A stretch of DNA of 64,000 bases, from assembly GCF_031458095.1 (NCBI RefSeq), contig NZ_JAVDXU010000001.1, positions 124,001-188,000 of the forward strand. The letters run 5' to 3'. Under the pieces are notes generated by a model. The model saw only the letters and a list, made by a program, of their open reading frames with translations. It did not search any database and had not been told where the DNA came from. The position numbers and the translations under genes were made by a program. This DNA comes from Pelomonas saccharophila_A (GTDB lineage: Bacteria > Pseudomonadota > Gammaproteobacteria > Burkholderiales > Burkholderiaceae_C). Shown here one piece after another: positions 33,761 to 43,214 of this stretch. The stretch's first letter is position 1. Each line of letters opens with the position of its first letter.

Positions 33761-35490
33761 CAGAAGCCACCGAGACCGCAGCCGCCGCCCCCCGCCCCAA
33801 GCTGCGCCTGGGCGACGTCCTCGTCGAGCAGCAGCTGATCTCGGCCGAGCAGCTCGGCCAGGCCCTGGAGCTGCAGCGCGCCACCGGCAAGAAGCTGGGC
33901 CGCATCCTGATCGAGGCCAATCTCATCACCGAGGAGGCCCTGGCCCATGTGCTGGCCCGCCAGCTGCGCGCGCCCTTCGTCAACCTCAAGACCTTCCCGC
34001 TGAAGACCGAGCTCGTGCGCCTGCTGCCCGAGACCCCGGCGCGGCGCTTCCGTGCCCTGGTGCTGGAGGAGCGCGGCGACACCCTGCTGGTCGCCATGGC
34101 CGACCCGCTGGACCTGTTCGGCTTCGACGAACTGGCCAAGATCCTGAAGCGCCGCCTGGCCATGGCCGTCGTCGCCGACAGCCAGCTCGCCGCCGTCTTC
34201 GACAGGCATTACCGCCGCAGCGACGAGATCTCCGGCCTGGCCAAGGCGCTGGAGAAGGACATCGGCGACGCCGTCGACTTCGGCACCCTGCAGGCCAGCG
34301 TCGGCCAGGAAGGCGCGCCCGTCGTGCGCCTGCTGCAGTCGGTGTTCGAGGACGCGACCCGCGCCGGCGCGTCGGACGTGCACATCGAGCCCCAGGAGGG
34401 CGAGCTGCTGATCCGCAACCGCGTCGACGGTCTGATGCAGACGCTGACGCAGGCCGATAAGCGCATCGCGCCGGCCCTGGCCCAGCGCCTGAAGCTGATG
34501 GCGGGCCTGGACATCTCCGAGAAGCGCCTGCCCCAGGATGGCCGCTTCACGCTGCGCCTGAGCGACCGCACGCTGGACGTGCGCCTGTCGACCATGCCCA
34601 GCCAGTACGGCGAATCCGTCGTCATGCGCCTGCTGGGCCAGGGCTCGGCGCTGCGCCGCCTGGACGCCATCGGCATGCCGGACGACATGCTCAAGCGTTT
34701 TCGCGAGCTGCTGGGGCGCGACTCCGGCATGATCCTCGTCACCGGCCCGACCGGTTCCGGCAAGACCTCGACCCTCTATGCGGCCCTGGCCGAGCTGGAC
34801 TCCGAGAAGCTCAAGATCATCACGGCCGAAGACCCCATCGAATACCGCCTGCCGGGCCTGACCCAGGTGCAGGTCAACGACAAGATCGAGCTGGACTTCG
34901 CCAAGGTGCTGCGCGCCGCGCTGCGCCAGGACCCCGACGTCATCCTGGTGGGCGAAATGCGCGACGCCGAGACGGCCGAGATCGGCCTGCGCGCCGCCAT
35001 CACCGGCCATCTGCTGCTGTCCACCCTGCACACCAAGGACACGGTCTCCACGCCCTTCCGGCTGCTGGACATGGGCGCGCCGCCCTTCATGGTGGCCACC
35101 TCGCTGCAGGCCGTGCTGGCCCAGCGCCTGCTGCGCGGCGTCTGCAAGCATTGCGCCGAACCCCATCTGGCCACGCCCCAAGAGCAGGCCTGGCTCAACG
35201 AGGTCATGGCCCTGAACGGCGAGGCACCCGGCCCGGTGAAGAGCGTCGCCGGGCGCGGCTGCGCCGAGTGCAACGGCACGGGTTACCAGGGCCGGCGCGG
35301 CATCTACGAGATGCTGGAAATGGACCCCGACATGGCCCTGGCCATCCAGAACAGCGATGCCGGCGCCTTCCTGACGGCGGCGCGCAGGTCGCTGAAGGGC
35401 AAGACCCTGGCCGACCGCAGCCTGGCCCTCGTGCGCGAAGGCAAGACCTCGCTGGCCGAGGCGGTGCGCATCAGCGTGGACGCTGAATGA
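33757..35490 (+). CDS. mshE: MSHA pilus extension ATPase MshE
   Basis: 577 residues. The N-terminal MshEN domain has two motifs, RLGDVLVEQQLISAEQLGQ at 17 and KLGRILIEANLITEEAL at 46, the known cyclic di-GMP site of MshE. Walker A is GPTGSGKTST (330), Walker B region DPDVILVGEMRD; zinc cysteines are C463, C466, C502 and C505. It powers pilus polymerisation at the cytoplasmic face, in step with c-di-GMP levels. It overlaps the preceding larger ATPase by ATGA and is followed by mshG with another ATGA overlap. Which of the two paralogues drives extension is not decided by sequence. Confidence 0.9.
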
Positions 35491-36716
35491 ACTTCGCGTT
35501 CAAGGGCCGCAATGGCCGCGGTGAACTGGTCGAAGGCATCGTCGATGCCCTGAACAGCGATGCCGTCGCCGCCCAGCTGATGGCCGGCGGCGTCGTGCCC
35601 GTCAGCATCGAGGCCACGACCGAGGCCGTCAGTGTGGCCGGCGGCAGCAACTGGCTCGAAGCCCTGCTCGCCAAGCCCATCACCCAGGAAGACGCCCTGG
35701 TGCTGACGCGCCAGCTCTACACCCTGCAGAAGGCCGGCGTGCCCATCCTGCGCGCCCTGGCCGGCCTGGAGGCCTCCACCAGCCATCCCGGCATCATCGC
35801 CCTGCTGCAGGACGTGCGTGCCAGCCTCGACCAGGGCCGCGAGCTGGGCACCGCCTTCGCCCGCCACCCCACCGTGTTCAGCACCTTCTACGTCGCCATG
35901 ACCCGTGTCGGCGAGCTGACCGGCAAGCTGACCGAGGTCTTCCAGCGCCTGGCCGAGCATCTGGAGTTCGAGCTCGACATCCGCGCCCGCATCAAGCAGG
36001 CCCTGCGCTATCCCATCATGGTCATCATCGCCATGGCCATCGCGCTGATCGTCATCAACATCTTCGTGCTGCCCAAGTTCGCCGACGTCTTCGCCCACTT
36101 CAAGAGCGAACTGCCGCTGATGACGCGCATCCTGCTCGGCTTCTCGCGCTGGACGGTGAAGTGGTGGCCCATGGTGGTGGCCGTCGGCATCGGCCTCGGG
36201 CTGATCTGGCGCAACTGGATCGCCACGCCCGGCGGCCGCTACGCCTGGGACCGCTTCAAGCTGCGCCTGCCGATCGCCGGAGATATCGTGCTGAAGGCCA
36301 CACTGGCCCGCTTCGCCCGCAGCTTCGCGCTGGCCAGCAGCTCCGGCGTGCCCATCAGCCAGGCCCTCACGGTCGTGGCCCAGACGGTGGACAACGCCTA
36401 CATCGGCGCCCGCATCGAGCAGATGCGCGACGGCGTCGAGCGCGGCGAGAGCATCTCGCGCTGCGCCACGGCCACCGGGGTCTTCACGCCGATCGTGCTG
36501 CAAATGATTGCGGTCGGCGAGGAGACGGGCGAGCTGGACACGCTGATGACCGAGATCGCGCAGATGTACGAGCGCGAGACCGATTTCGCCATCAAGGGCC
36601 TGTCCGCCGCCATCGAGCCCATCCTGCTGACCATCATCGGCGGCATGGTGCTGGTGCTGGCCCTGGGCGTCTTCCTGCCGCTGTGGAACCTGGGTCAGGC
36701 GGCGATGGGGCGCTGA
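35487..36716 (+). CDS. mshG: MSHA inner-membrane platform protein MshG (GspF/PilC family)
   Basis: 409 residues. Two GspF domains (about 70-190 and 272-395) with membrane segments near 170-192, 222-242 and 378-400. Motifs: LTRQLYTLQKAGVPILRALAG, LGTAFARHPTVFSTFYVAM, and ARFARSFALASSSGVPISQAL. The N-terminus MNFAFKGRNGRGELVEGIVDA is of the MshG kind. The protein links the ATPase to the growing pilus. A small hairpin CCAC-GTTT-GTGG (36719-36730) follows the stop and overlaps the next promoter. Confidence 0.92.
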   Translation: MNFAFKGRNGRGELVEGIVDALNSDAVAAQLMAGGVVPVSIEATTEAVSVAGGSNWLEALLAKPITQEDALVLTRQLYTLQKAGVPILRALAGLEASTSHPGIIALLQDVRASLDQGRELGTAFARHPTVFSTFYVAMTRVGELTGKLTEVFQRLAEHLEFELDIRARIKQALRYPIMVIIAMAIALIVINIFVLPKFADVFAHFKSELPLMTRILLGFSRWTVKWWPMVVAVGIGLGLIWRNWIATPGGRYAWDRFKLRLPIAGDIVLKATLARFARSFALASSSGVPISQALTVVAQTVDNAYIGARIEQMRDGVERGESISRCATATGVFTPIVLQMIAVGEETGELDTLMTEIAQMYERETDFAIKGLSAAIEPILLTIIGGMVLVLALGVFLPLWNLGQAAMGR

Positions 36717-36727
36717 AACCACGTTTG

Positions 36728-36744
36728 TGGCGTGAACCTTGCAA
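36728..36744 (+). promoter_or_regulatory. sigma-54 promoter of the mshA pilin gene
   Basis: TGGCGTGAACCTTGCAA fits the -24/-12 consensus TGGCACG-N4-TTGCW at 11 of 13 fixed positions, with the required GG (36729-36730) and GC (36741-36742) separated by 10 bases. Transcription would start near 36754, leaving a leader of about 113 bases. Major pilin genes are often sigma-54/PilR dependent. A sigma-70 alternative (TTGCAG, N17, ATAAAA at 36749-36777) is weaker. Confidence 0.75.
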
Positions 36745-36866
36745 CGGTTTGCAGCCTGATGTGAGCCCCTCATAAAACTCGTGCGCTATTCACTTCTCAT
36801 CGCTGGGGCGGTGGCCGATAGTCCAGCCACATCGCACCACAGCGCAGAAAGCGCAGGAAGGCCTCC

Positions 36867-37268
36867 ATGAACAAGTCCCAGCAAGCCGGCTTCACCCTGA
36901 TCGAGTTGGTGATGGTCATCGTCATCCTCGGCGTGCTGTCTGCCGTCGCGCTGCCCAAGTTCGTGGCCGTCGACGACGACGCCAAGGCCGCCGCCCTGAA
37001 GGGCATCGGCGGCGCGCTCAGCTCCGCCTCCGCCATCAACTACGCCGCCCGCAAGGCCAATTCCGGCAACGGCGTCGCCGTCAGCGACTGCACCCACGTC
37101 GCCAGCGCCCTGCAAGGTGGCCTGCCCAGCGGCTACACCATCGACACCGGCACCACCGTCGCCGCCAATGCGACCGTGACGACCTGCGTCGTGCGCCAGC
37201 AGGGCACCACGGCCGCCGTCACCGCGACCCCGGTCGTCGCCGTGAACTTCACGGCAACCGGCATCTGA
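36867..37268 (+). CDS. mshA: MshA-like major pilin
   Basis: 133 residues. A 7-residue leader ends at Gly8 in QQAGFTLIELVMVIVILGVLSAVALPKFV; mature Phe1 and Glu5 are present. The FTLIELVMVIVILGVLSAVALPKF stretch is the MSHA pilin form. Two Cys (in VSDCTHV and VTTCVVR) likely make the D-loop disulfide, and the C-terminus is Thr/Val/Ala-rich. AGGAAGG precedes the ATG. A dedicated sigma-54 promoter and position at the head of the pilin run point to the major subunit. It is small for a pilin; a minor role cannot be excluded. Confidence 0.87.
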   Translation: MNKSQQAGFTLIELVMVIVILGVLSAVALPKFVAVDDDAKAAALKGIGGALSSASAINYAARKANSGNGVAVSDCTHVASALQGGLPSGYTIDTGTTVAANATVTTCVVRQQGTTAAVTATPVVAVNFTATGI

Positions 37269-37732
37269 TGACCAAGGCGCCGCCCCATGCGGCGCAAGGC
37301 TTCACGCTGATCGAGCTCATCCTCGTCATCGTGATCACAGCCGCCCTGGCGGTGTTCGCCCTTCCCAAGGTGGTGGACACGACGCTGTGGCGGCTGCGTA
37401 CTTTTGGCGACGACCTGCAGGCCCGCCACCAGGCCATGCTCAGGCTGGCCCTGCAGCAGCGCCGGCCCATCGCCGAGACCATCACGGGGACGGGTGTCAC
37501 CTGGGCCTATGCCTTGGGCAGCGGGACGGTCATCGACTCCCTGCCCTGCCCTGCCACCGAAAGCCCCTGCATCGCCGAAGGCGGCAGCCGCACGGTCACC
37601 TTCAACAACGCCAACAGCGGCGCGACGGCGACGAGCACCGGAGCCGCCATGGCCGTCACCGTCGCCTACGGCGGCTACACCCAGGTCTACCGCATCGAGG
37701 CGGATACGGGCCTGATCTACCCGACTCCTTGA
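37268..37732 (+). CDS. MshC-like prepilin
   Basis: 154 residues. The leader ends at AAQG/FTLIELILVIVITAALAVFALPKVVD; Glu5 is present. One Cys pair (SLPCPATESPC) and a beta-rich C-terminus GYTQVYRIEADTGLIYP. Order and size fit MshC, a minor pilin of the MSHA base complex; MshB is the alternative. The ATG shares one base with the mshA TGA. Confidence 0.78.
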   Translation: MTKAPPHAAQGFTLIELILVIVITAALAVFALPKVVDTTLWRLRTFGDDLQARHQAMLRLALQQRRPIAETITGTGVTWAYALGSGTVIDSLPCPATESPCIAEGGSRTVTFNNANSGATATSTGAAMAVTVAYGGYTQVYRIEADTGLIYPTP

Positions 37733-37742
37733 GGCTTGATCC

Positions 37743-38348
37743 ATGAGGCGCTCGGCTAGCATCCCCCGCATGCCGGCCATGCACCGCAGGCGGCGCGCGC
37801 GCGGCCTGACCCTCATCGAACTGCTGCTCTTCATCGTCGTCGTCGGTATCGCGCTGGCCGCGATGCTGAAGGTCTTCGTCACCGCAACGACCTTCAGCAC
37901 CGACCCCATGGTGCGCCGCCAGCAGCTGGCCATCGCGGAATCGCTGCTGCGCGAGGTCGAGCTGATGCCCTTCACCTGGTGCGATCCGACCGACGCAAAC
38001 GTCGAGACGGCCAGCACGGCGACCCTCTCGCCCACCAATGGCTGCGCCTCTCTCGTCGAAGCCCCGGGCCCCGAGAGTGGCCAGACCCGCGACGGACCGA
38101 GCAACTTCTTCAACAACGTCAACGACTACAACGGCTTCGCCATGACCGGCATCCGTGACGTGACGAACACGGCGGTCGCCGGGCTGTCGGGTTACAGCGC
38201 CTCGGTGGTTGTCAGCGCCGCGGCGCTGGACAACATCCCTGCCGCGGGCGATGCCTTGAAGATCACCGTGACCGTCAGCGGCCCCGACAGCAGCAACGTC
38301 AGCCTGCAGGGCTGGCGGACGCGCTACGCGCCCAACGCGCCGGATTGA
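37743..38348 (+). CDS. MshD-like prepilin
   Basis: 201 residues. Leader cleavage at RARG/LTLIELLLFIVVVGIALAAMLKVF; an Arg-rich leader of about 21 residues. The sequence RRQQLAIAESLLREVELMPFTWCDP after the helix is a strong MshD hallmark (PilV-like minor pilin). Cys in TWCDP and GCASL probably pair. It starts 10 bases after the MshC-like gene. Initiation could also be at internal Met10 or Met13 (MPAMHRR), which would shorten the leader. Confidence 0.85.
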   Translation: MRRSASIPRMPAMHRRRRARGLTLIELLLFIVVVGIALAAMLKVFVTATTFSTDPMVRRQQLAIAESLLREVELMPFTWCDPTDANVETASTATLSPTNGCASLVEAPGPESGQTRDGPSNFFNNVNDYNGFAMTGIRDVTNTAVAGLSGYSASVVVSAAALDNIPAAGDALKITVTVSGPDSSNVSLQGWRTRYAPNAPD

Positions 38349-38350
38349 GC

Positions 38351-39142
38351 ATGAGAGCAGAGCGCGGTTTCACGCTGATCGAGTCGGTGATGGTGATTGC
38401 CATCGCCGGCATCGTCATCGCCATCGTCGCCATCTTCATCGTGCCGGCCACGACGGCCTATTTCGCCAGCAGCGACCGCGCCCAACTGGGCGACCAGGCC
38501 GACACCGCCCTGCGCCGCCTGGCGCGCGACCTCAGCCAGGCCCTGCCCAACAGTGCCCGCGTGTCCGCCAGCGGCATGAGCGTGGAACTCATCCCGGTCA
38601 GCGGCGCCGCCCGCTACGCCGTCGAGAGCGGCGACACCCTGCGGTTCGGTGTCGTCGACGGCAGCTTCGCCATCGTCGGGCCTGCCCTCAATCTCAGCCA
38701 CGCCGCCCAGCAGCTGGCCTGGTACAACCTCGGCGCCGGCATCCCGGACGCCGATGCCTACACCCTCAACAATGTGCGCACCTCCAGCAGCGGAGCCGGC
38801 AACGCGGCCAGCGTGGACATCATCGGTGCCGCCCTGCCCACTTCGCTGCTGGCGCCGCCCTACCGCGTCTACGCCATCGAGCCGCCGGTCAGCTACCGCT
38901 GCGACCTCACGGCCAAGACGCTGACGCGCTACACCGGCTACGGCTTCAAGGCCGTGCAACCCGACCCGCCCGTCGGCGGCAGCAGCGCCGTGCTGGCCAA
39001 GGACGTGTCCGCCTGCAGCTTCAGCTTCAATGCCGGCGCGGTGGCCGCCCGTTATGGCCTGGTCACGCTGCAGATCTCGCTGAGCCGCAACAACGAGACG
39101 GTGACCCTCTATCACGCCGTCCACGTGGACAACATGCCATGA
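38351..39142 (+). CDS. MshO-like prepilin
   Basis: 263 residues from the ATG two bases after the mshD stop; a TTG at 38345 is an alternative. Leader cleavage at ERG/FTLIESVMVIAIAGIVIAIVAIFIVPAT; Glu5 present. The continuation DTALRRLARDLSQALPNSARVS is typical of MshO (PilW-like). It is part of the minor-pilin set that starts MSHA pilus assembly in the inner membrane. Stop overlaps mshP by ATGA. Confidence 0.85.
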   Translation: MRAERGFTLIESVMVIAIAGIVIAIVAIFIVPATTAYFASSDRAQLGDQADTALRRLARDLSQALPNSARVSASGMSVELIPVSGAARYAVESGDTLRFGVVDGSFAIVGPALNLSHAAQQLAWYNLGAGIPDADAYTLNNVRTSSSGAGNAASVDIIGAALPTSLLAPPYRVYAIEPPVSYRCDLTAKTLTRYTGYGFKAVQPDPPVGGSSAVLAKDVSACSFSFNAGAVAARYGLVTLQISLSRNNETVTLYHAVHVDNMP

Positions 39143-39582
39143 CCCAGCGCGGCTTCACGATGATGTCCATGCTCTTCATCCTGGTGGCCCTGGCCGCCAT
39201 GGGTGTGGCCCTGGCCTCGCTGAGCCAGCGCCAGCAACTCGGCTCGGCCGGCGAACTGGCCGCGTCCAAGGCCTACCAGGCGGCCCTGGCCGGGCTGGAC
39301 TGGGGCAGCTACCAGGTCTTGCGCAACGCCACCGCCCAGCCGGCCTGCTTTGCCACCAAGAGCTTCGTGCTGCCCGACCAGCTGTCGGACTTCACCGTCA
39401 CCGTGACCTGCACGCGCACACCCGGGGCGGGTGTCGTCAACGACGGCGACACCCAGCTGGCCTTCTACACGCTGGTCGCGACGGCCTGCAACATCCCCGC
39501 CGCCGGCGGCGCCTGCCCGAACGGCGCCACCACCGAGCCGGCCTACGCGGAACGCCAGCTGAGCCGGAGCCTGTCCAAATGA
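39139..39582 (+). CDS. MshP-like protein
   Basis: 147 residues. N-terminus TQRGFTMMSMLFILVALAAMGVALASLSQRQQL has the PilX/MshP form; after cleavage at Gly the position-5 residue is Met, not Glu, as expected for MshP-class proteins. SKAYQAALAGLDWGSYQVLR is the amphipathic continuation. Three Cys pairs lie in the C-terminal half. Stop overlaps mshQ by ATGA. Confidence 0.83.
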   Translation: MTQRGFTMMSMLFILVALAAMGVALASLSQRQQLGSAGELAASKAYQAALAGLDWGSYQVLRNATAQPACFATKSFVLPDQLSDFTVTVTCTRTPGAGVVNDGDTQLAFYTLVATACNIPAAGGACPNGATTEPAYAERQLSRSLSK

Positions 39583-42500
39583 AGACCTGGCGTGTCATCT
39601 TCGTGCTGCTGCTCGCGCTGGTGGGCGGCCTGGCCCAGGCGGCGTCCAGCTACACCTTCCGCAGCGACAGCTTTGCCTGGGAAACGGCGGCGACGGCCGT
39701 CAGCTGGGACCGCGCCTGCACGAGCTATCCCGGCGACGACGACAAGGCCATCCTGACCTTCAGCGGCGGCTTCAAATTCAGGTTCGCCGGCACCGACTAC
39801 ACCTCGGTGCGCGTGCTGGCCAATGGCGGCCTGCAGTTCGGCAGCGACACCGGCTTCTACCGCACCTACAGCAACACTGCCCTGCCGGCAGGCACCGCCG
39901 GCGCGCAAAGCGGCTGTACGGCGGCAGCCACGACCAACGTCATTCTGGCCTACTGGACCGACCTCAACCCCAGCCAGAACGGCAGCGGCGGCGTGACCTG
40001 GGAGCAGAAGGGCACCGCCCCCAACCGCTATGTCGTCGTGTCCTGGAACGGCGTCTACCAGTACAACACCAGCACGCCCTACACCTTCCAGATCATCCTT
40101 TACGAGAGCGCCGCCGGTGTCAACGGTGAGTTCAAGTTCCAGTACGGCAACGCGAATGCGAGCGGCTCCAACGCCACCATCGGCGTGCAGGTCAGCAGCA
40201 CGGACTACACCCAGTACTCCTACAACAGCGGCTACAACGCCAACGGCAGCGCCATCCGCTGGTTCGTACCCAGCGGCACGCCGACGCGCCGCGCCGAATA
40301 CCGCTTCGACGAATGGAACTACAGCGGCCGTGTCGGCGAAGTGGCGGATAGCAGTGGCAACAGCAACAACGGGGTGCGCATCGGCAATGCGACGACCTCG
40401 GCCACGGCCCGCATCTGCCGTTCGCTCAGCATCCCCCTCGACACGACGAGCGCCAGTCATGCCGTCGACACCCTGCTCGATGTCAACTCCGGCGTTGGCG
40501 ACAAGGGTGCCGTGACCCTCTGGTATCAGGCCGCCACGGCCTGGAACAACTCGGCGGCCATGCTGCTGGACGCCACCTCGACGACGAGCCGGCCGTTCTT
40601 CCTGGTGCGCCAGAGCGACGGCTCACTGCGCGCCACCGTCACCGACAGCAACGGCCTCGTCGTCTCGGTGGCCACGCCGGCGCAATCGGTCACCGCCAGC
40701 ACCTGGAAGCACATCGCCTTCACCTGGCGCCTGGCTGCCGGCAGCAACCAGAGCATCCTGCGCATCTACATCGACGGCCTCCAGGTGGCGGCCACGACGA
40801 CGACGACCTCGGGCACGCTGGACAACAGCATCGCCACCCTCTTTGTCGGCGACAACCGCAGCAGCACCGCGCCCACCAACGCAACGCTGCGCTCGGCCAA
40901 CGGCCTCATCGACGAGCTGCGGGTCTACAACTACGAGATCAGCGCGCTGGAGCTGACGGCCGACATGGCGACGGTCGCGCGCGTCTGCCTGCCGCCGCTG
41001 GATCACTACGAGCTGTCGGTGCCGACCACCAGCCTGACCTGCCAGCAGAGCACCATCACCGTCAAGGCCTGCTCCACGAATGCCAGTTCCTGCAGCGTCG
41101 AGACCTCCATCAACGGCACCGCGGCGCTGACCACCTCGGCCGGCGCCCTCAGCCCCAGCACGGTCAATTTCGTCAATGGCGTCGCAACAGCCACGCTGAG
41201 CTGGCCGGGCGGCACCGACGGCAGCAATGTCACCGTCACCCTGGACGCCGAATCGACGGCGGCGTCCAACCCGCGGCGCTGCTGCCCGGACGGTGTCAAC
41301 TGCACGGCCGCCAACAGCTGCACGACCAACTTCAAGAATGCCGCCTTCATCGTCTCCGACAGCGCCGGCGGCACGGAGGTGGCGCTGCCCACGCACACGG
41401 CGGGCACGCAGAGCGGCAACTTCTACTACCTGCGAGCCGTCAGGAAGAGCAGCAGCACCCAAGCCTGCGAAGCCGCACTGACCGGCACCAAGACCGTCAA
41501 CTGGGGTTATGAGTGCCATGACCCCGCCAGCTGCAGCGCCAGCAACCTGATGACGGTCGCGAGCTTTTCGCCGGCAACCGCGCCGAGCACGCCGGCGCCA
41601 AAGGCCAGCACCCTCATCCAGCGCAACAACAAGAACGCCACGCTGGGCTACACGGCCGTGTCCATGGAGTTCGACAGCAATGGCAACGCGCCCTTCAAGC
41701 TGAGCTTCGCCGACGTCGGCAAGACCCTGCTGTACTTCAACCACAGCGTCACTGTGGGCAGCAGCGGCAGCGACAGCATCAGCGGCAAGAGCCTTGCCTT
41801 CGTCACCAAGCCCTTCGGCTTCACGGTCAGCAACATCACCAAGCCCGCCAGCCCCTATGCGCCCAATCCTGCGGCCAGCGACGCCAATGGCCTGGCCTTC
41901 GTGGCGGCGGGCAGCCCCTTCCGTGCACGCATCACCGCCACCACGTCCAGCGGCGCGGCGGCGCCGAACTTCGGCAACGAAGACACGCCCGAAGGCGTGC
42001 TGCTGAAGCCGCTGCTGACGGCGCCCTCGCCGGGCGGCATCGCCGGCAGCGTCGACAACGCCACCGTCACCGGCGACAAGTTCACCACGGGCTTCGCCGA
42101 CGTCGCCAACCTCAGCTACAGCGAGGTTGGCATCATCAGGCTCACGCCTTCGCTGGCCAGTGCCGACTACCTGGGCGCCGGCACCGGTGCCATCACCGGC
42201 ACCCAGACAGGGACCATCGGCCGCTTCATCCCCGCCGGCTTCACCGTCGCCGCCAAACCCGTCACGAACCGCAGTGCCATGGCACCGGCCTGCAACCCGG
42301 CCTCGGTGTTCACCTATCTCGACGAGGACTTCAAGCTCGAGTTCAAGCTGACGGCCGTCAATGCCGCCAACGTGCCAACCCAGAACTACAGCGGCAGCTT
42401 CGCCAAGCTGGACCTGACGGACCCGGCCAAGTTCAGGCTCGCCGGCGTGGCCGCAGCCACGACCTTCAAGACGACCGACAGGCTGTCGGTATCGACGCCG

Positions 42501-43214
42501 ACGGGCAGTTGGGCCGCCGGGCAGGCCGACGCCTCGCTGACGGCGCGGGTCGCCCGCATCGCCAACCCCGACGGCCCCTTCGCCACGGCGCAATTCGGCA
42601 TCGCTCCCGTCGACACCGATGGCGTGACCCTCACCACCCCCAATCTGAACACCGACCCGGCGATCGCCGGCGACGAAACTGCAAACGTCGGGCAAATCCC
42701 CCTGCGCTATGGTCGGCTGCGCCTACAAAATGGCATGAGCGGCGCCGATAGGACGCTGAGCCTGCCGCTGACCGCGCAGTACTGGGACAGCAGCAGCAAC
42801 ACCTTCAAGACCAACGATTTGGATTCCTGCACCCGCGTGACCGCCGCCAACCTCAGCTTCGGCAACTTCCGCAAGACGCTCGCGGCGGCCGACGCCGTCA
42901 CGGCGGGAGACGCCGTCATGAATCCGAACACGGTCACCGTCAACCCAGCGGGCAATACCTTCATCACCTTCAACAAGCCCGGCAGCGGCCATGTGGGCAG
43001 CATGGACGTCGCCATCGCGCTAAGCCCTGGCGCCAGCCCGGCAGACGCATCCTGCATGCCCAGCGGCTGGCGCACGAAGGCCGCCACGACCGGTGCCAAC
43101 TTGGTCGGCCTGCGCGGCGCCTGGTGCGGCGGCACCAACGACCCCAGCGCCCGCGCGACCTGGGGTCTTTATCGCGGCAGCAATGGCATCGTCTATCAGC
43201 GGGAGAACTATTGA
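39579..43214 (+). CDS. mshQ: MshQ-like pilus-associated protein (LamG and DUF6701)
   Basis: 1211 residues. Signal peptide MKTWRVIFVLLLALVGGLAQA. Residues 22-235 form a beta-rich domain of nidogen-like look (VLANGGLQFG, ILAYWTDLNP, YVVVSWNGV, EFKFQYG, ATIGVQ). Residues about 240-465 are a LamG/concanavalin-like domain (GAVTLWYQAA, WKHIAFTWRL, LRIYIDGLQV, LIDELRVYNYEIS). The remainder to 1205 is the Cys-containing DUF6701 domain that defines MshQ. LamG domains bind sugars or proteins, so it may be the adhesive or tip part of the pilus. No membrane anchor is seen. Stop overlaps the next start by TGATG. Confidence 0.85.
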   Translation: MKTWRVIFVLLLALVGGLAQAASSYTFRSDSFAWETAATAVSWDRACTSYPGDDDKAILTFSGGFKFRFAGTDYTSVRVLANGGLQFGSDTGFYRTYSNTALPAGTAGAQSGCTAAATTNVILAYWTDLNPSQNGSGGVTWEQKGTAPNRYVVVSWNGVYQYNTSTPYTFQIILYESAAGVNGEFKFQYGNANASGSNATIGVQVSSTDYTQYSYNSGYNANGSAIRWFVPSGTPTRRAEYRFDEWNYSGRVGEVADSSGNSNNGVRIGNATTSATARICRSLSIPLDTTSASHAVDTLLDVNSGVGDKGAVTLWYQAATAWNNSAAMLLDATSTTSRPFFLVRQSDGSLRATVTDSNGLVVSVATPAQSVTASTWKHIAFTWRLAAGSNQSILRIYIDGLQVAATTTTTSGTLDNSIATLFVGDNRSSTAPTNATLRSANGLIDELRVYNYEISALELTADMATVARVCLPPLDHYELSVPTTSLTCQQSTITVKACSTNASSCSVETSINGTAALTTSAGALSPSTVNFVNGVATATLSWPGGTDGSNVTVTLDAESTAASNPRRCCPDGVNCTAANSCTTNFKNAAFIVSDSAGGTEVALPTHTAGTQSGNFYYLRAVRKSSSTQACEAALTGTKTVNWGYECHDPASCSASNLMTVASFSPATAPSTPAPKASTLIQRNNKNATLGYTAVSMEFDSNGNAPFKLSFADVGKTLLYFNHSVTVGSSGSDSISGKSLAFVTKPFGFTVSNITKPASPYAPNPAASDANGLAFVAAGSPFRARITATTSSGAAAPNFGNEDTPEGVLLKPLLTAPSPGGIAGSVDNATVTGDKFTTGFADVANLSYSEVGIIRLTPSLASADYLGAGTGAITGTQTGTIGRFIPAGFTVAAKPVTNRSAMAPACNPASVFTYLDEDFKLEFKLTAVNAANVPTQNYSGSFAKLDLTDPAKFRLAGVAAATTFKTTDRLSVSTPTGSWAAGQADASLTARVARIANPDGPFATAQFGIAPVDTDGVTLTTPNLNTDPAIAGDETANVGQIPLRYGRLRLQNGMSGADRTLSLPLTAQYWDSSSNTFKTNDLDSCTRVTAANLSFGNFRKTLAAADAVTAGDAVMNPNTVTVNPAGNTFITFNKPGSGHVGSMDVAIALSPGASPADASCMPSGWRTKAATTGANLVGLRGAWCGGTNDPSARATWGLYRGSNGIVYQRENY

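Noticed and set aside
36749..36777. Sigma-70 promoter TTGCAG-N17-ATAAAA before mshA.
   Set aside because: Weak -10; the overlapping sigma-54 match has the correct GG-N10-GC spacing and near-consensus flanks.
36754..36866. Cyclic di-GMP riboswitch in the mshA leader.
   Set aside because: The GEMM core elements (GNRA-tetraloop stem and receptor, conserved A-rich joins) are not present; only a simple stem is seen.
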